Assembly: GCA_963920635.1 (NCBI GenBank)
Contig: OY987298.1
Coordinates: forward strand, 125,621,735-125,685,734
Source: Pseudeuparius sepicola
Taxonomy: Eukaryota; Arthropoda; Insecta; Coleoptera; Anthribidae
Reading direction: 5' to 3'
Length of the DNA: 64,000 bases
Positions 21,766 through 34,023 of this stretch are shown here, piece after piece; within the stretch, counting starts at the first letter, position 1, and every line of letters starts with the position of its first letter. Below the pieces are notes generated by a model. That model saw only the letters and a list, made by a program, of their open reading frames with translations. It made no database searches and was not told where the DNA came from. A program made the translations under genes and the position numbers.

Positions 21766-23566
21766 CAGGGTACAGGGATAAGAATGCAAAGTGCTGTATT
21801 TCGGAAACTATTCGTCGTCTACGACTTGCGGTAAAAATTTTTTAGAATAAAGTGGCCAAGAGAAAAACCTGGAAATTATTTTCAGATTTCCAAGATAGTC
21901 ACCAGGGGGCGTAACCGCCATCTTAAACTTTTAAAGTGATTTTTCACTGAAATCCACCTAGTAATGTTACCAAAATAATATATGCTTTTTAAAGGTAAGC
22001 TTTATTCGAGTAATTGTTGTTTAACAATTTTTGATATATCTATTAAAATAAAGTGGTGGGGAGTGATTCAATGTTTTTTTATATAAACAGCTGTAACTCC
22101 TAAATGACTTAACGGATTTTAAAAAACTTGGTCTCGTTGGAAAAAGCATTTGTTGGTCCATCAAGCCATCTTATCCGTGATATGTCTAAGTCTCAGTGAT
22201 GCCGCTAGAGCGCGTTTTTTGATATAATAACAGAAAATTGCAAAAATCTCGAAAAAATTAAATGCAATAATATAACTTTTTTTTTCATAAGAATGTAGTG
22301 AAATGATACCTAAATAGGCTAGTGAAAACCGTATCTCGATATCCTATTCCTATAGCTGAAAATATCAAAGAAAGGAAATTTAGACGCTGCTACACCGGTA
22401 TTTATTCTTATTTGTCTTTTTTTAAGATTTAATGATAAACTTTCATAATTTTATCATTTTTTTAATTATAAAAGTATACTTAGTTCAAAAAATTAAAAAA
22501 AAACGTGTAATGCATTTAATATGCAAGTGCAAGGTAGGCAAAATACGAAGGGTAGGCCGCATGGAGGAAAAACAAATGCCTAAAATCAACTTGTCAACAT
22601 TGGAGCTGCTGTAATGTTCACGCATCCAACAATGCATTGACTGTGATGGAGACAGTTCGAGCATTTAAAGAAGCATTAGTTTTATAAAAAAAAAACATTT
22701 TCAGTTAGGAATAGGATTTTAATATTTGTTGAGAAGTTGATTTTAGGAATTTGTTTTTCCTCCATGGCCTACCCTTCGTATTTTGCCTACCTTGCACTTG
22801 CATATGATTATTATGCCCCTACACGTTTCTTTTTTTAATTTTTTGAACTAAGTATACTTTTATAATTAAAAAATGATAAAATTACGAAAGTTTATCATTA
22901 AATCTTAAAAAAAGACAAATAAGAATAAATACCGGTGTAACGGCGTCTCTTTAAAATTTTATGATAAAACTAAATTTTCTTTCTTTGATATTTTCAGCTA
23001 GGAATAGGATATGATACGGTTTTCACTAGCCTATTTAGGTATCATTTCACTAAATTTTTATGAAAAAAAGTAATATTATTGCATTTAATTTTTCCAAGAA
23101 TTTTGCAATTTTCTGTTATTAGGTATATCAAAAAACGCGCTCTAGCGGCATCACTGAGACTTAGACATATCACGGGTAAGATGGGTTTGAGGGACCAATA
23201 AATGCTTTTTCCAACGAGACCAAGTTTGTTAAAATCCGTTCAATCATTTAGGAGTTACAACTGTTTATTTAAAAAAACATTTAATCACTCCCCACCACTT
23301 TATTTTAATAGATATGTCAAAAAGTGTTAAACAAAAACCTTTATAAAGCATATATTATTTTGGTAACATTACTAGGTGGATTTCAGTGAAAAATCACTTT
23401 AAAAGTTTAAGATGGCGGTTACGCCCCCTGATGACTATCTTGTAAATCTGAAAATAATTTCCAGGTTTTTCTCTTGGCCACTTTATTCTAAAAAATTTTT
23501 ACCGCAAGTCTCTACGACGAATAGTTTCCCAGATACAGCACTTTGCATTCTTATCCCTGTACCCTG
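21766..23566. mobile_element. 1.8-kb foldback element, arms about 840 bp
   Basis: TA plus CAGGGTACAGGGATAAGAAT at 21764 is mirrored by ATTCTTATCCCTGTACCCTG plus TA at 23568. The complementarity runs almost uninterrupted to about 22600 on the left and 22735 on the right, leaving about 130 bases of spacer. The element consists mostly of the two arms and encodes no transposase. Short frames inside are artefacts. TA flanks and the CAGGG start fit an IS630/Tc1/mariner-type non-autonomous element. Transcription across it would give a long hairpin. Confidence 0.85.
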
Positions 23567-23720
23567 TACAAGGCGGAGTCTGCTCCGTGTAACACAATGG
23601 CAAATTCAGTCTTAAGCGAGAACGAGGTATATAAGCTCGTGAACGTTGTGTGTTTATAGTTAGAGCTGTCATTCTTAGAACCTTAGTACGCTAGTCGGAC
23701 CAAAAGTAACTGTTTTGTGC

Positions 23721-25055
23721 AAAAAAGAGTCGTTTTCAAAATATTTTTCGATATACACCTTCTTAAAGATCTCATCAGAATCACTTCCTATGGCAAAAAT
23801 GTTCGGAATGTAGTTGTTATACCTAAATACAATAAATAACTTTCAAAATTGAAAACACTGCATTCTTTACACGAAAATTAAGAGTTGTTTTTTAATTGCT
23901 GTGAAAATTTCAATCGCTCATCAAAGTAAACGAAACTTATGCAAAATATACCTCAAATTGCTTACAATAAGCACCCACAACTCCACTCTCAGTTATGCAT
24001 ATTTTCTATACATCTAGTGCGCCTATAACTTTGGACTTTTGCAAAATAAAATGGCTTTGTAATATAGTATAAGATTTTGGGAATCGAACCCTTTTTGCAA
24101 AATTAGATTTTGTTCCTTCGTGCGGTTTTGATGACGAAAAAAGGAGCATTGTTTTTTTACGGTTTTTTAAATAATTAAAATTGTCCGTATTTAGTAATTT
24201 TCCAAGTTCGTTACTTGCGTATTTGTATTAAAAATCAATTTTAAATGTAAAATCAATGCAAATCGATGTTCCGAAAAGAGAAGTAGATGAATGTTGCTGT
24301 AAAAATTCAAAACAATTATTGAATATTTTAGTTTTTTGCAATTTTTTATACGTGTCACAATATTAAATAATAATAAGTGTTGTATACTGACCTAAAATAT
24401 CACATATCATGGGATCCAAGGATCAAAAAATTCAAGTTTTCTTAACTTAAGTATGTTCCCTCAGCTATTTGCATCCAATGGAATATTCTATAAAAATGCA
24501 AGAATAAGTAGGTACATAAACTACGGAAAATTTAATTATTTAAAATTAAAAAAAATTATGCATCCGTATAAAAAATCATCAAAATTGCAAAAAAGCGAAA
24601 TCGAATTTTGCAAAAAAGGTTCGATTCCTAACATCTCACATTATATTTACCTATGCTCAACCTCAACAGTATACGAAGCGTATATTGCATTATTCAAAAG
24701 TCCAAAATTATAGAGAGGCTAATAGTATAAAACCTCCTTAAACAAAAATGTTTACGTATCTGTAATTATATTATTGTAAATAGTTTTAGTATATTTTGCA
24801 CATGTTTCGTTTACATTCTTCAATTATTAACTTTTTCACAGATACTTAAAATTAAATCTTAATTTTCTTGTAAAGACTGTAGTGTTTTCAATTTTGCAAG
24901 TTAATTATTGCATTTATAATAATCACACAGGCGCCATTTTATAGCTAGTTCATTGCGAACAAATTAAGTTCCGGGCATTTTTGCTATAGGAAGTCATCTT
25001 GATGAGTTATTTAAGAAAATTTATCGAAAACTGTTTTGAAAACGACTTTTTTACT
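23721..25055. mobile_element. 1.3-kb diverged foldback
   Basis: AAAAAAGAGTCGTTTTCAAA on the left pairs with TTTTGAAAACGACTTTTTT on the right. Further blocks pair in mirror order: ATGGCAAAAATG with CATTTTTGCTAT, TTGAAAACACTGCATTC with GACTGTAGTGTTTTCAA, and CTTTGGACTTTTGCAAAATA with its complement near 24690. The ends are less clear than in the other foldbacks and no TA pair was fixed. No coding domain. Confidence 0.7.
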
Positions 25056-26654
25056 TTTATCAATACCTTTTTTAGCTGCTCACGAATTTAGTACTAATTC
25101 ACATATAATTATTGTTATACAGTTATTCTGGACAAATTGAATCAATAATAGTTATGACGAAAATGCACTTTCGATATCCCTATCGACTATCCACTAGTAA
25201 AAAACTGAAAATTCTCTGAAATCTCATGTATTACGAGTGGTAGCTTGAAGTGTTGTGAGTGACAGATTGATTTTTGTTTACTGAGTGCGCTTTGGGTACT
25301 TTCCCCTTATTACTGACAAAGCATTTTGCTCGAAAGTAAACTCAGAATCCCACTTTCGCGCTTTAAAAGTTTAATCTTTTTGTGAAAGCTAAAAGCCAGA
25401 ATACCCACTTAAACTTTTTTCGTTTCACAATAGACGCCACGTATTATGATTCCCCTTATAAATCCTCGTTACTTAAATAAATAACCGAGGCGTGTTCGCC
25501 GCATCAAATTGTAGACCGTTTAAACCTAACGGGCGCGAAGCACCATGGGAGAAGGCGATATACAATGTCCTCGAAATCCTTTCATTACTTCCAAAATGCC
25601 ACGATATAAATGCATCAAGCGTAGGTGAGTTCATTTTCGTTACCTTTGTAAATGCACAAACTTCCAACATTATGAGAGCCTAGAATGTATAGGAGGTGGC
25701 ACTGTTCGCGAAGGAATCTACTCGGTGAAACGAGGAAGCCGCGGCCTTATACGGCAGTTTTGAGGGGCAATGGTTAATTAAGTTCTAAACGAAAGTGATA
25801 TACAGTGCTGTTCATAATGTGTGCACCAAATAGGAAAAACATATTATTAGATTTAAAAAAATCTTATTATTCTCCTTAATTTTGCGTTGAAATGTATTTG
25901 TCTAGTTATGATTTAGTAACAGAGCAACCAGTGTATTATTAGGTTATCTATTGGAAAAATATCGAGTACCGATTTGAAGAGAAATAATTAAGAAAAAAAC
26001 AACATCCTGACATCTTTCTGAAATTGATTGGCAATTAAATCCGTTTCCGACATTTACAATCCGATTTTTCCCAACTAATTTTAAATGTCAAATTTAACAG
26101 GCCTGGGATGTAATGTCACGATCCTCGTTAGGGGCAATAGTGTACCCAAAACATGTACCAACATAGCCCAAAATCAGATTTTCAGAAAATTTAATAAAAA
26201 AAATCCCATTTGGTGCAAACTTTATGAATAGCACTGTATAGGTTTCACAGGGCTTGCTGCTATAGTTGCTGAGCACCCAGAGGTATAAATTTGAGTATTA
26301 AAAATGTATTTGGCCTTAAAAGCCGGGACACGATTTCGCGATTTTAAACGATCGTTTATAAAAAGCTTTTGTTCCAGTGTTTCTCCTTGCTGAGAATTAT
26401 TCTTCGAGCTTGTCTGTAAGTAGCTGCTCAAACTGACTGAAAATTTATTTTTTGAAATTAATACTGCGGAGGTCTGCTCTTACACTTATTCCTAAGAAAA
26501 TATATATTTTATTTATATAAAGACAAAAGACAAAAAGTTCGTATAAACATAGGTCAAGTTTGTGCTTTATTATTGATATAGGTGTTAATTTTTTTGTTTT
26601 TTTAATAACTCCGAAACTTCATAACATATTTTTATAAAACTTATTGGTTGTAAA
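25056..26654. other. Intergenic DNA, no gene recognised
   Basis: A GC-richer stretch at about 25490-25680 has a diverged match to 21657-21742 over its second half. The overlapping frames there (both strands, about 63-65 codons) show no motif. Nothing else is recognised. Confidence 0.4.
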
Positions 26655-27235
26655 GTAGGTGTAGACACGCTTTTTTTTATGGAAAAAAAGAATTTTCAGT
26701 TTTAACCAGTGGCGCCCCAATTAATAAGATCCTGAATATTTTGAATGTAGGAAATGATATCTACGTCACTGATTTTTTAGAAAACAAAAATAAATTTCTT
26801 ATTAGTGCTTCATTTTGTAATAAAAACGATTTGTTGACTTTTTCGTTAGAAATTGTTTTTCATTAAAAAAAATAATGAACCGTTTTTTTTTGTCTGTGCC
26901 TATACCATAGCCGGATGTTTGTCTAGGCCTCTACCTACCGCTACTATATGAAAATAAAGTATTTTTACACTTGAAGTACCTACTTCGGATATACCGGATA
27001 AATTGTTCTTTACTTTTTTTACTGAAAAACAGCTAGAGATACGAAAAAAGTCAAGAGATATTTGTTATTACAAAATGAAGCACCGATAAGAAAATAATTT
27101 TTGTTTTTGAAAAAAGGAATGGCGTATCATTTATTTCCATTTAAAATATTCAGGGTCATATTAATTGGGGGCCAGTGGTTAGAACTAAAAATTATTATTT
27201 TTTTCATAAAAGATGTGTCTCTACATCTAGTTAGA
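26655..27235. mobile_element. Foldback, arms about 240 bp
   Basis: AGTGCTTCATTTTGTAATAA near 26806 pairs with TTATTACAAAATGAAGCACC near 27066. The arms extend outward through the CCCCAATTAATA region and GTGTAGACACG with GTGTCTCTACAT, and inward through GACTTTTTCGT with ACGAAAAAAGTC. The spacer is about 100 bases. The termini are not sharply defined. Confidence 0.7.
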
Positions 27236-27762
27236 CAGCCGAATTCAGCTATTTTTGGGAAATATTGCAAAAATCAAAAATATTTTTTAATATACAGGTT
27301 GTAACTAATGTAACTAAAATAATTGGTTATTTTTTAATGGCGGGATCTAAATCACAAATTGACAAAAAATGTTAATATCAATATATTATGTCAGAAAACG
27401 CTTCGTTTTCGAGACACAGGGTGTAAAAAGCAATTTAAAATTTAAACCGACCGCCAACACATATTTAAATAAATTTAGCCAACGGAGTTTTGTTTATAAG
27501 ACATTTTTTATACATTTATTGCTTGTACCTGCCAATGGTATGAAAATATCGAAAATATTAAAAATGTGAAAATTTAAAAAAATATATTAAAAATGTGAAA
27601 ATTAAAAAAAACAGAAAATTAGCTACAGCACTTTTATTTTTTATAATAACTCGAAAAATGGTCGATTTGATAAGGCCACAGCCTTTAAAAAACACAAGTT
27701 TATGTCATATCTCAAAAATCACAAACAACATAAAAAATTGGATTAGATTATCTTATTAACCG
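27236..27762. other. Intergenic DNA with an isolated ACAGGGTG motif
   Basis: CGAGACACAGGGTGTAAAAA near 27409 resembles a foldback end without a partner. AAAATATTAAAAATGTGAAA-type units repeat at about 27550-27605. No gene. Confidence 0.4.
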
Positions 27763-28426
27763 CTATATGCGGGCCATTCGTCCGAATGTATCGTCGATCC
27801 AGGTTGTACTTATCTTGTAATAATTGGCAACAATGTTGCTCGATCTCGCCGAAGTACCAGAAAATACCGCGCTTCGGTTTTGGTAGCCAAACCAAACACC
27901 CATTTTCCGTCAACTCTTGCTCCATGATTTTTATTATTCTCTATTTCGGCGACCGGGTCGTCTGGCGTACCAATTAGCTGTCCTCGTCGGTTTACTGATA
28001 CAATCTCAGTGCACACTTCTCGACACATATTGTACCAATCATTTATGGTGTGTTCTGTCCTGCCAGTCAAACTAGCGGCGGTTGCGAAAGGCACTTCCAT
28101 GATAAACATATAGACAACTCTAGGATTTGACACAAAGTCAGGTTGCAATTTACTCTATTGTTTAAACTTGTGTAGTGGAAAAATTCGTTTCCTGCTCGGA
28201 TGCTTCTTGTGGTTTGACATCCTTTTCTCGGACAGCGAAACACTGGTGTAGCTTCTCCATTTCTTAATTTCCTTGTCTTCCGTTGCATTACAGAACCACA
28301 TTTGTGGCAAGGGCTGTTTTGAAGATCGTCATTTAAAAGATGATGTTGCTGCAGAAAATTCACGGCACTTTCTTCTGAATTTGCAACGGTAGCGTAAAAC
28401 TCTTTTAACAACATTTTGGAACTCAA
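27763..28426 (-). pseudogene. Merlin/ISXO2-like transposase relic
   Basis: Two overlapping minus-strand frames, offset by one base near 28110, together read as the transposase of the Merlin (IS1016/ISXO2-like) superfamily. The N-terminal half has a zinc-ribbon-like CHKCG..CPRKGC pattern. The middle has FIMEVPFATAASLTGRTEHT and TINDWYNMCREVC, then KWVFGL, RRDRATLLPIIT and IHSDEWPAY, the last holding a likely catalytic Asp. Three lesions are visible: the frameshift, a TAA stop just after LPIITR (about 27804), and an apparent loss of the expected DES-type catalytic block after GTPDDPV (about 27945). The 3' end stops at about 27763, so it is also truncated. The enzyme family cuts and pastes its own DNA; this copy cannot make it. 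Family assignment is by remembered motifs. Confidence 0.75.
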
Positions 28427-29752
28427 AGCACAGATCTCAAAGAACTAACTTCATATTCCTATTATGCGTATTTATATACATACCTATCAGGATAACCCAC
28501 ATTAACCCAGCTTATCAAACTGACCTGAACCCTTTATTAATATTTTAATGTATACCTATTAGGATTAAAAGATTGGATTTGATTTATAATGTTAATAATG
28601 GGCAGGTAGAGCACACATTACAGTACAATACGATTCAGGTAGATCACCGCTTGAGGTAGAACGCACACTACAGTGGCACCCAAAAATGGATGGATGAAAC
28701 AAAATTTCAGATCGATAGGATAATTAGAAATGGGTGATAATCGATTTGATAGATTTGTTTACAAAGTTACATATGCATGACAGGCTAATAAAAGCGCGTT
28801 AAAAAAACAAATTAAAGTTAAATGCAATAACCGTGATGCACTACCAACTTTTCCGAATACCTGGGGCTGAGTGTTAGGGAGGCACGAGGGGATTTTTGTC
28901 TGAAGAGTTCACTCAAAAAAATTATTTTACCTTATAACAAACCTTGAATTGTATCTCCCCTTATTTGCCACTTGCAAGCTTTTATTAATCAAAACATCCT
29001 CTTTTCTAGTGTAGGTTAAAATTTTTATGCTAAAGATAGAGACACCCTGTATTAAACCAGGAATTATTATTGATTGATAGCTGTGATGGGCTCAGTTTAC
29101 CCACCTTCCTCCCTGGCAATATTAAAAATTATTATTTGTTTTCGTCTTAGAACCAACAAAAACGAACTATATTTCTTATTTACGGCATATTTCTATACTT
29201 TTCCAGAAAAGGCATACTTATCGTTTATATTAATCCAACATAACTTTTTCCACATCACATTTTTCGACTTTCCAAATCATACAGACTGTTGACGCGGAAT
29301 TTCCGAAATTGATCCAGCATTTATAGGTGTACTCAGATTAGGCTACGAATTATTAACGATTGGCAACTGTTAGCGCGTTCGGTACGTGCAGCTGCATCCC
29401 ACTCATCCCCAACACTTTTCATTCCTGCAATATAAATCGGCATGATGCATCACGCATCAAAAGGAATAAATTATTAACAATGAGTAATGAGTAAATGAGT
29501 ATACCTATATGTTCTAAACTAACCAGCGATGCAGTAAAATGTTTAGCTTTAATGTGTTTTGATGCTTAAATAACATTAAAAAACTTAATTATGTTTCATG
29601 CTGTAGTAGTTTGCAAAATACTATAATACCTGTGTATGAGATGCGAAAGAATTTAAATAAGACAAAAGTGTAGTAATGTAATCCGCAGGTATATACAATT
29701 TAAACGCACATTTACACTATTTTTGAGCAAAAAATAAAACAAATAAAATGTG
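28427..29752. other. Intergenic DNA, no gene recognised
   Basis: Contains GACACCCTGTATTAAACC near 29042, an unpaired foldback-type end. The frame at 29074-29292 has no domain. Confidence 0.4.
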
Positions 29753-29943
29753 TCCATTAATTGGGTTTTTCGCCACCAAACTGATTGAAAGACAACTTTT
29801 TCAAGTTGCCTCGAAAATTCATAAATTCTTAACACAAAGTTTCGTTCATTCAGTGTTAAGAATTTATTAATTTTCGAGGCAACTTGAAAAAGTTGTCTTT
29901 CAATCAGTTTGGTGGCGAAAAAACCCAATTAAAAATTAAATGG
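29753..29943. mobile_element. 190-bp near-perfect palindromic MITE
   Basis: The arms contain TTTTTCGCCACCAAACTGAT, CAACTTTTTCAAGTTGCCTC and TTCTTAACAC with their complements, leaving a loop of about 10-20 bases near 29842. Single-arm relatives occur at 17361-17429 and 31973-32046. No target duplication is clear. No coding. Confidence 0.8.
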
Positions 29944-30099
29944 ATCTGTTTGCGCCACAAATAAATTTTAGAAAATAAATCAAATGTGTCCCACGATAAA
30001 CGTTAAATAAAATATACTTATCTCAAATACCTACACAATTTGATTTTTCAAAACTATTAGTCTTGTAAGGTATTTTGGGCTTTAAGATGTTATTGAGCT
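29944..30099. other. AT-rich spacer
   Basis: Nothing is recognised. Confidence 0.4.
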
Positions 30100-31095
30100 T
30101 CTTTTGGCAATTTGCTCGGGCGCCAGGAGTGGTTTTCCTCGGTCCAAAATTGGTTGTGCCAGAGAGGTGTGCAGATGATGAAATCAAACACCGATTACCC
30201 AGTTATCCCGTATATTAATTTCTATATACAAAAACTAAAAAGAATAATTATTATTCACAAAATAAATGAAATATTCACTTCTTCGGTCGGCTCCGGCCCA
30301 ACAGTTTCGGAAAGAGTACAGATGAGATTAGTAATTCAGAAACACTAGATATCCGATATCCTAAACAGGCTTGTGTAAGCGGTAGAATACAACCCTTCCT
30401 TGTTCTCTGATACAAGCGTGGCAGGCAAGCGAAACGGCACCGGTGGCAGCTACAGAATTTTTGAATGGGGCAGAGTCGGTTAGTCTCTCCGGGATATAAT
30501 AGGTCCGGAATGCTCTCCCGGCTCTACTCCAGTCCACGTTTAGGTCTTTCCGGTTTAGTATAGTTCCAGAATACGCTGCTGGCACTATCCCACTACGACA
30601 ACAGCGAATTTATTCTGTTTATTGCTCGGGTTCACGGTTCGGAATAGCCCCAGCATGCGCTCCTGGCACTATTCAGCCAACAGAGAACGGAATCAGCAGT
30701 GGCAGAGCACAGCAAAAGTATTTGCCTAGTCTGCTTACTCGACAGGTGGAAGACACCAGACGGAATGGTCGATCACTGTCTTATTACCAGCGGACTAGGA
30801 CTCGGCGGTTAGATATCGGCTCTCAGCGCCATCTATCGGCGGTCCAGGCGGACACATTTGAACTATACCGTCGCCGGTTAGTTGCGTCCGTGGTGTCCTC
30901 TATCGGCGGTTCGGGCGGACACTTTTGGATAGGATTTCGCGGTAAGATGTAACGTTTTCCGGCATGGACTTAGTGTTGAGAAGTAAGCGGAAAACTTGGC
31001 AAAACTTTGTAACTTCGTTACATTCTCATCTCTTAAAACTAAGTGCCTCTATTTGGAATCAATAAAATAGGATGTGTTATTACCTGCATTCTTAA
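30100..31095. other. GC-rich island with degenerate internal repeats, possible LTR or TE remnant
   Basis: Much more GC-rich than its flanks. A motif like CAGAATACGCTGCTGGCACTA recurs in diverged form near 30508, 30552 and 30645. A second motif, CTATCGGCGGTCCAGGCGGACAC in one form, recurs near 30833 and 30900. AATCAATAAAATAGG near 31050 offers a polyadenylation-type hexamer. No primer site, target duplication or protein domain was found. It may be an LTR or untranslated region of an element whose body is absent, or a cellular regulatory region. Confidence 0.35.
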
Positions 31096-31972
31096 GAACT
31101 GTGTGTGATATAATATGAGAAGAGATTCGGATTCTTTGGTAAATTACATTAAATAATTTTTGTTTGTTTTATTTTCCTACTTCAAAAATACCTCCACTGA
31201 TAGTGAGTGGACTAATCCTTGGGGATTCAGGAAAATCGTCCTTTGGACACTAGGTTATATTGCTATGAAAGAATAAAATGAAGCAGATTAATGTTGTATT
31301 GCAGCTATATCATTGGATGAAGAGCGAGTCTTCACTCAACGGTTTTATTTAGATTACGCGGCGAATTATTGAGGATTTGCAACTGGTCGCATGTAACATG
31401 CGTGACTCGTGCACTCCTGAAATACGATCCGTACGTAACAAATTAACAAACCACAGCCTAGCCGCGGTGGTAATAAAGAGGCGCGAGATTTAACACAATT
31501 AAGCGTTCAAATAACAATTAATGGAAGGCCTGACCAACACCTATATACACATAAATTGCTTCTGAAATTTAAATGCGATTGTTGCTGATTCAGTTGGCAT
31601 GTAGGCACGCATCTATCCTGTAGTTGGAACTCCGAGAATAGTTCAGATATAGGTTGTTGGGACAATTCCATTATTCCAAATTATACTTAATTACACTTAA
31701 TTGGTGAGTGTTGTAGCTGATTCTGTACAACCTAGCTAACTTTATACCTACTTTGTGATAGGGCATCATAATCTTAATTATTCCAATTTATACTATTTTC
31801 TTTTTATAATTTTGATAATTATTAGAAAATTAAATATTATTAATAGAATTATCTGTCAATGTTACGGTTACTTGCATTATGAAATACACCTACTTCATCC
31901 CTTTTTATAAAGGGTGTATCTATAGCTATCTACCTGTTAACTGAACTAACCACTAACAGTTTCTCCGGGTAG
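31096..31972. other. Intergenic DNA, no gene recognised
   Basis: Mixed composition with a mildly GC-rich patch at 31350-31500. No frames or repeat partners are recognised. Confidence 0.35.
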
Positions 31973-32046
31973 AAACTTGAAAAGTTCTCTTTTAATTAGT
32001 TTATTTTAGGTTCCTGTGGCGAAAAACCCAATTAAAAATTAAATGG
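31973..32046 (+). repeat. MITE end fragment, three-copy family, copy 3
   Basis: GAAACTTGAAAAGTTCTC, GTTCCTGTGGCGAAAAACCC and AATTAAAAATTAAATGG match the right arm of 29753-29943. Confidence 0.6.
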
Positions 32047-32579
32047 ATATTATATTGATCGTTTGGCTACAGTATTTCTATATTGTTTTTTCAAAACATT
32101 GCATTTTTTGTTTGGTAAAAATTCAATAATAGTCAGGTCAAACTGTCACCACAACAGAAAGGTTGTTTTTTAAGTTACGAAATTTTTTGAGGCCAAAAGG
32201 ATAAATAAATACCTTAAAACTACTAAACCCCTGTTATCTGCCTGCATGTTTTATACAGAGAGAGATTTAGTTTTTTTTATGTTTAGAACTCTAGCAGCGC
32301 CGGGATCTCAAAATAAAACTGTTGTATAGTAGGCACACTTTTTTTGCCGTTGTTTCCAAGATTGTGTGTTTGTTTCCAAGATGCAGGGCTCCAATAGTTT
32401 AAAAAGTATTTATTACATTTTATATCTTTATTTTTGGACCGGTTGAGATACGTTAAAGAAATTTGACAGATATACACATAAAGGAGCATGAGATTTGTTA
32501 ATGTCAACTTTTTACCCGACCAGTGGAGGAGACATAGGTTGTTACAAATTATTTGCTAAGAAAAATGTTAAGACCCTTA
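32047..32579. other. AT-rich DNA before the nested element block
   Basis: No gene. A GTTGTTTCCAAGATTGTGTG / GTTTGTTTCCAAGATGCAGG short direct repeat lies at about 32350-32385. Confidence 0.4.
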
Positions 32580-33448
32580 TACAGGGTGTCCCAGTTGTAA
32601 ACCACAATTTTAAAATAATCAATAGAACATTTTATTCTGAGCAAAGAAGTTCTTGTGACTATGGATCCGGAAATGTTTATTGAAAAAGATACAGGGTGTT
32701 AAAGTTTATTTTTTAAGCGGTTTTTTAATCCTATATAAAAAACGACAAATGACATTAACTTAAAATTCGATACATACTATTCGAGCATAAAATGAAATAA
32801 ACTGAAGCTACCGACATTTTGATGCCATAATCAGTGGCCTACGGGAAGGTAGAATACGACTCCTTTTTAAACATAAGTAATACGCATTTTTCAATTGGAC
32901 ATTCATTTTTACACAAAAATTGTCTATTGTCAAATCTCTCTAAAACTAATGAATTTTGAGCAAACAAAGCAAGTGCAACAGAAAAAGTGATAACTTCGAG
33001 GATGTTTTCAATTCTGTATTTAGAAAACGACACAGTTTGGGGCTTATGTGTATAAGCACTTTTTTGCTAAAAATCCATTGGGAAGGTTTAATTTCGTTTT
33101 TAAGTTCTTTTGGAATATTAAGGAAATGATTTTTTAAATCAATTTATTAATTTCCCCTTGCCCGTCAAACCTCGGCAATCGTTAAAAGAGAAAAAAGTTC
33201 TGGTACACGTAGGCCCCAAAATGTGCCTCTTTCTAAATACAGGCTTAAAAAATTGAAGCCATTCTCGAAATTATCGCAGCAACTTGGATTTGCTGTCTAT
33301 TTAAAATTCAAAAGTTTTAGGGTAAATTGACAAGAAACATTTTTTATATGTACAGGGTGATCCATCCAAGAGGAACACCACCCTTAACTTCTTTATTTTT
33401 CAAGTTAAAGAAAAAATTGTAGAGATAAAAGCTTTAAGGTTTTTCGTG

Positions 33449-33452
33449 AGCT
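33449..33452. repeat. Target site duplication AGCT, left copy
   Basis: AGCT precedes the left LTR and is repeated after the right LTR at 38938-38941. The other arm of the host foldback has a single AAAT at the same place, as expected for an unoccupied site. Confidence 0.85.
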
Positions 33453-33894
33453 TGTTAAAACCTATTTTGTTTCAGCAAAGATAAGAAACTTGTTTTAGGT
33501 TCACTATTTATTTGATAAGTTGTCGTGGTTGCATAAAATATAGAACTGAAAAGATTTCAGTTCAAACTTCTTAATTAGCGTTCGAATAACCTGGTACGAC
33601 GAAGAAAACTCTCTGGTTAACCAACTACGAAGACTCTTAAAAAAAAACTCCTCACAGGATCTTTACATAGAACGAGCTCCCGCCTTTTCTTCCCTCGTGC
33701 TGATGTCTGGACTCTGGACACACCGTGGCAAACTACTCCTCACGGCATCTCCTTCATGCAGGAAGGACGAGTTCACACAATTTTTTCCTGCTGATCTCTT
33801 GACACCCCGACATCTCTTCTTTTTTTTTTCAAAACCAACAGTCTAAACACCCGTCATTACCACATATCACGAGTGATTACATGTGTGCACATCA
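33453..33894 (-). repeat. 3' LTR of the gypsy element (442 bp)
   Basis: On the plus strand it runs from TGTTAAAACC to GTGCACATCA, so it has TG..CA ends in either reading. It differs from the right LTR by only a few substitutions and short indels in A/T runs plus one AT dinucleotide. On the minus strand an AATAAA signal lies at 33507-33512, about 55 bases before the LTR end, and could direct polyadenylation. Confidence 0.9.
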
Positions 33895-33907
33895 ATACAC
33901 CCCTGTT
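33895..33907 (-). promoter_or_regulatory. Polypurine tract candidate
   Basis: On the minus strand, AACAGGGGTGTAT directly adjoins the 3' LTR. It is only moderately purine-rich, but its position is right for plus-strand priming. Confidence 0.5.
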
Positions 33908-34023
33908 CAATATAGGCACAAAGACAAACTTTTGCCGGTATTTAACACTAAAACTTAATCTAAATTACAAATCTAATTTACAAATTTACTAATTACAACA
34001 ATTTAAAAAAACTTTCGAATACA

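Noticed and set aside
24077..24621. GGTTCGATTCC-like tRNA T-loop motifs (24609 and its complement near 24077)
   Set aside because: No acceptor or T stem pairs around them, no A box at the right distance, and both lie in the mirrored arms of a foldback, so they are not tRNA genes.
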